Below, in pieces: positions 61,605 through 64,000 of a stretch of DNA of 64,000 bases. The position numbers and the translations under genes were made by a program. Under the pieces are notes generated by a model. The model was not told the DNA's origin and made no database searches. It saw nothing but the letters and a program-made list of their open reading frames with translations. The DNA is from an uncultured Mediterranea sp. GTDB lineage: Bacteria > Bacteroidota > Bacteroidia > Bacteroidales > Bacteroidaceae. The DNA lies in the NCBI GenBank assembly GCA_945641355.1, contig CALZEQ010000007.1:1-64000 (forward strand). Direction: 5' to 3'. Position 1 is the stretch's first letter. Each line of letters starts with the position of its first letter.

Positions 61605-64000
61605 TTGAAAGCAAAGAAGTTTATATCATTCATACTGCTGCTCGTCCTGTTGCTGCTCTCGGGAGAGGCTGTGTCGCAACGACGCGGAAGGAGGATGACA
61701 CCCCAAATAAGAACCAACGATACGCTACATGCGGCAGACAGCCTGCGGAGAGACTCGTTGAGCCGGACGGGAGGAGCATCAGATTCCTCTGCGTCAACCG
61801 ACTCCTTGGCTGCCGATTCGGTGCAGGCTCCCAAGAAGGAGGCACTCGATGCGCCTGTCGCATACGAGGCCAACGACTCGCTGGTGTTTACGCAGGGGGG
61901 CTTTGCACATCTCTACGGACAGGGCAAGGTGACCTATCCCGGGGCTGATTTGGAGGCGGACATCATTTCGATGGATATGGACAACAGCACCGTCTTTGCC
62001 CGAGGGGTAGCAGACTCGCTGGGTACGGTGAAGGGACGGCCCGTGTTCAAGGACGGGGATACATCCTACGAGACGGATACCATCCGCTACAACTTCAAGA
62101 GCAAACGCGGTATCATCAGCAACGTGGTGAGCCAGCAGGGTGAGGGGTATGTGACGGGCCACAATGCCAAGAAGGGCAACGGTGACGAACTATATATGAA
62201 AAGCGGACGTTATACCACCTGCGACCATCACGACCATCCACACTTCTACATGCAGATGACCTATGCCAAGGTACGCCCCAAGAAGAATGTGGTGACGGGA
62301 CCGGCCTACCTCGTGGTGGAAGACGTTCCGCTGCCGCTGGCACTTCCTTTCTTCTTCTTCCCCTTTTCCAGTAGTTATCAGTCGGGTTTCCTGATGCCGA
62401 CCTATATGGACGACTCCAACCGCGGCTTCGGCCTGACCGACGGCGGCTACTACTTTGCCATCAGTGACCAGATGGACCTGAAGGTGAGGGGAGACATCTT
62501 CACCAAAGGCTCGTGGGCGTTGAATACGGAAAGCAACTATGTGAAGCGATACAAGTACTCCGGTCTGTTCCAGGCCAACTATCAGGTGACCAAGACGGGC
62601 GACAAGGGATTGCCCGACTACTCGGTGGCGAAGGACTTCAAGATTGTATGGTCGCACCGGCAGGATCCGAAGGCCAGTCCCAACTCTACCTTCTCGGCCA
62701 GCGTCAACTTCTCCAGCAGCAGTTATGAACGTACCAACATCGGCAACCTATACAACCAGCAGGCCATGTCGCAGAATACCAAGACCTCCAGCGTCAGCTA
62801 TTCGCGCAACTTCCCTGACCAGCACCTCAGCATCTCGGCATCGGCCAACATCGCCCAGAACATGAGGGACTCTTCGATTGCCGTCACCTTGCCCGACTTG
62901 AACATCTCGCTCAGTACCATCTTCCCCTTCAAGCGGAAGCATCCGGTGGGTGAAGAGAAATGGTACGAGAAAATATCGGTACGCTACACCGGTCGTATGA
63001 AGAACAGCATACAGACTAAGGACGATTTGCTCTTCAAGTCTAGCCTGGTTAAGGACTGGGACAACGGTATGCAGCACGATGTGCCCATCAGTGCTACTTT
63101 CACTCTGTTCAAGTACTTCAATCTGACGCCTACGGTGAACTATACCGAACGGTGGTATGCCCGAAAGGTGACACAGGACTGGGACGCGCAGCAGCAGAAG
63201 GTGGTGAAGGATACCATCTACGGCTTCCACCGCGTCTACAACTACAGTGCCAGCCTGGGCTTGAACACGAAAATCTATGGTATGTACAAGCCGCTCTTCA
63301 TGAAGAAGAAGGAGATACAGATACGTCATGTCATCACCCCCTCTATCAGCCTCAGTGCAGCACCCGACTTCACCACCTCGCGCTACGGCTACTACGGCAA
63401 CTACATCAAGGAGCAGAACGGCGTACGCGATACCGTCAACTATTCCTACTATGCCGGTATGGCTTTCGGCGTGCCCAGCGGTGGCAAGCAGGGCAATATC
63501 TCGTTCAGCCTCTCCAACAACTTGGAGATGAAGTATAAGGACAAGAACGACTCCATCCGCAAGGTTAGTCTGATTGACGAACTAGGTGCCAGCATCAGTT
63601 ACAATATGGCTGCACAGACCCGTCCGTGGAGCGACCTGAACCTGAATCTTCGTCTGAAGTTGGGAAAGAACTATACCTTCAGTATGGCTTCAACCTTTGC
63701 CACGTATGCCTACGAGTTCGACAAGAACGGCAATGTCTATGTGGGTAATCGTACGGAATGGTCGTACGGACGTTTCGGCCGGTGGTCGGGATATGGCACC
63801 TCCTTCAGCTACACGCTGAACAACGAAACCTTCAAGAAGCTGTTCGGCGGAAAGGACGAGAAGGAAGATTCGAAGAAGGGGAAGCAGGCATCGGACGAGG
63901 AAGACGAGGAGGATGCGGAAGAACAGAATGACCCCAACACGCCTCGTCCGCGCAAGAAGGAGAAGGCGGTGGCCGGTGCCGATGGATATCAGGCCTTCAA
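61605..64000 (+). CDS. LptD/OstA-like outer-membrane protein, 3' end outside the window
   Basis: The open frame from 61605 reads past the right edge, at least 798 codons. It begins with TTG (LKAKKFISFILLLVLLLLSG...), a signal sequence; no ATG occurs in frame before the signal peptide, and a -7 box TATTTTTG lies at 61562-61569. An OstA-like beta-jellyroll (about 70-240, GQGKVTYPGADLEADIISMD) leads to a long beta-barrel region with alternating hydrophobic strands and a charged loop (KEDSKKGKQASDEEDEED, near the window edge). LptD places LPS in the outer leaflet. Family assignment is by overall form and I rate it as likely. Confidence 0.8.
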   Translation, partial: MKAKKFISFILLLVLLLLSGEAVSQRRGRRMTPQIRTNDTLHAADSLRRDSLSRTGGASDSSASTDSLAADSVQAPKKEALDAPVAYEANDSLVFTQGGFAHLYGQGKVTYPGADLEADIISMDMDNSTVFARGVADSLGTVKGRPVFKDGDTSYETDTIRYNFKSKRGIISNVVSQQGEGYVTGHNAKKGNGDELYMKSGRYTTCDHHDHPHFYMQMTYAKVRPKKNVVTGPAYLVVEDVPLPLALPFFFFPFSSSYQSGFLMPTYMDDSNRGFGLTDGGYYFAISDQMDLKVRGDIFTKGSWALNTESNYVKRYKYSGLFQANYQVTKTGDKGLPDYSVAKDFKIVWSHRQDPKASPNSTFSASVNFSSSSYERTNIGNLYNQQAMSQNTKTSSVSYSRNFPDQHLSISASANIAQNMRDSSIAVTLPDLNISLSTIFPFKRKHPVGEEKWYEKISVRYTGRMKNSIQTKDDLLFKSSLVKDWDNGMQHDVPISATFTLFKYFNLTPTVNYTERWYARKVTQDWDAQQQKVVKDTIYGFHRVYNYSASLGLNTKIYGMYKPLFMKKKEIQIRHVITPSISLSAAPDFTTSRYGYYGNYIKEQNGVRDTVNYSYYAGMAFGVPSGGKQGNISFSLSNNLEMKYKDKNDSIRKVSLIDELGASISYNMAAQTRPWSDLNLNLRLKLGKNYTFSMASTFATYAYEFDKNGNVYVGNRTEWSYGRFGRWSGYGTSFSYTLNNETFKKLFGGKDEKEDSKKGKQASDEEDEEDAEEQNDPNTPRPRKKEKAVAGADGYQAF

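Overview
The window is chromosomal DNA from a Bacteroides-type gut anaerobe (Bacteroidaceae). The evidence is the promoter style (a TTTG-like -33 element about 19-20 bases before TAnnTTTG, found upstream of many genes), the SPII lipoproteins, and the gene content: RprXY, an EF-G paralogue of the FusA2 type, an NVEALA peptide gene with its BF3164-like partner, and families GH35, GH43, GH57, GH92, GH125 and GH133. No rRNA, tRNA or CRISPR array was seen. I cannot name the species from sequence alone.

Layout. 1-5961: a Cys-repeat lipoprotein, then a leucine/isoleucine operon (leader peptide, leuA, leuC, leuD, cimA-like). The leader is a classical attenuator whose peptide carries four Ile and four Leu codons. 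6090-17016: a MATE exporter, a 71-residue orphan gene, and a tripartite RND efflux operon with two different permeases. 17095-24000: rpsF-rpsR-rplI, a MarR regulator, a two-helix membrane peptide, rprXY and the EF-G paralogue. 24166-33749: a secreted M19 dipeptidase, a GH35 enzyme, a pair of overlapping histidine kinase genes of which the second lacks a recognisable ATP site, an M20 peptidase and aroC. 34042-38800: a DUF4925-type lipoprotein, a cysteine-desulfidase-like enzyme, a SlyD-type PPIase with a Cys-rich tail, and a toxin-antitoxin pair beside an antitoxin remnant. The toxin 3' end is broken by a short palindromic insertion. 38896-45986: a three-gene polysaccharide operon (esterase, unknown, GH43), leuB alone, a Crp/Fnr regulator, a pseudogene scrap, marC and a rhomboid protease that overlaps marC antisense. 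46173-53107: a glycogen operon (GH133 debranching enzyme, GT4, GH57 with a Lys/Ala/Pro tail) and dnaG. 53287-64000: the NVEALA/BF3164 pair, a GtrA protein, a GT39-GH92-GH125 operon, an HD hydrolase and the start of an LptD-like gene that runs off the window.

How genes work together. LeuA makes 2-isopropylmalate and the CimA-like enzyme probably makes citramalate. LeuCD and LeuB can process both, so one operon would feed leucine and isoleucine, which fits a leader that counts both codons. leuB lies 36.6 kb away with its own promoter and no visible leader. The RND operon encodes a complete envelope-spanning pump. The GH133/GT4/GH57 operon handles intracellular glycogen. GH92 and GH125 trim alpha-mannosides.

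The least ordinary items are the Ile/Leu attenuator, the mini-element in the toxin gene, the degenerate kinase partner, the EF-G paralogue with Ser in place of the catalytic His, the NVEALA/BF3164 module, an 84-bp dispersed repeat present twice, a 36-bp perfect palindrome in a tandem repeat, and the rhomboid tail overprinted on marC.
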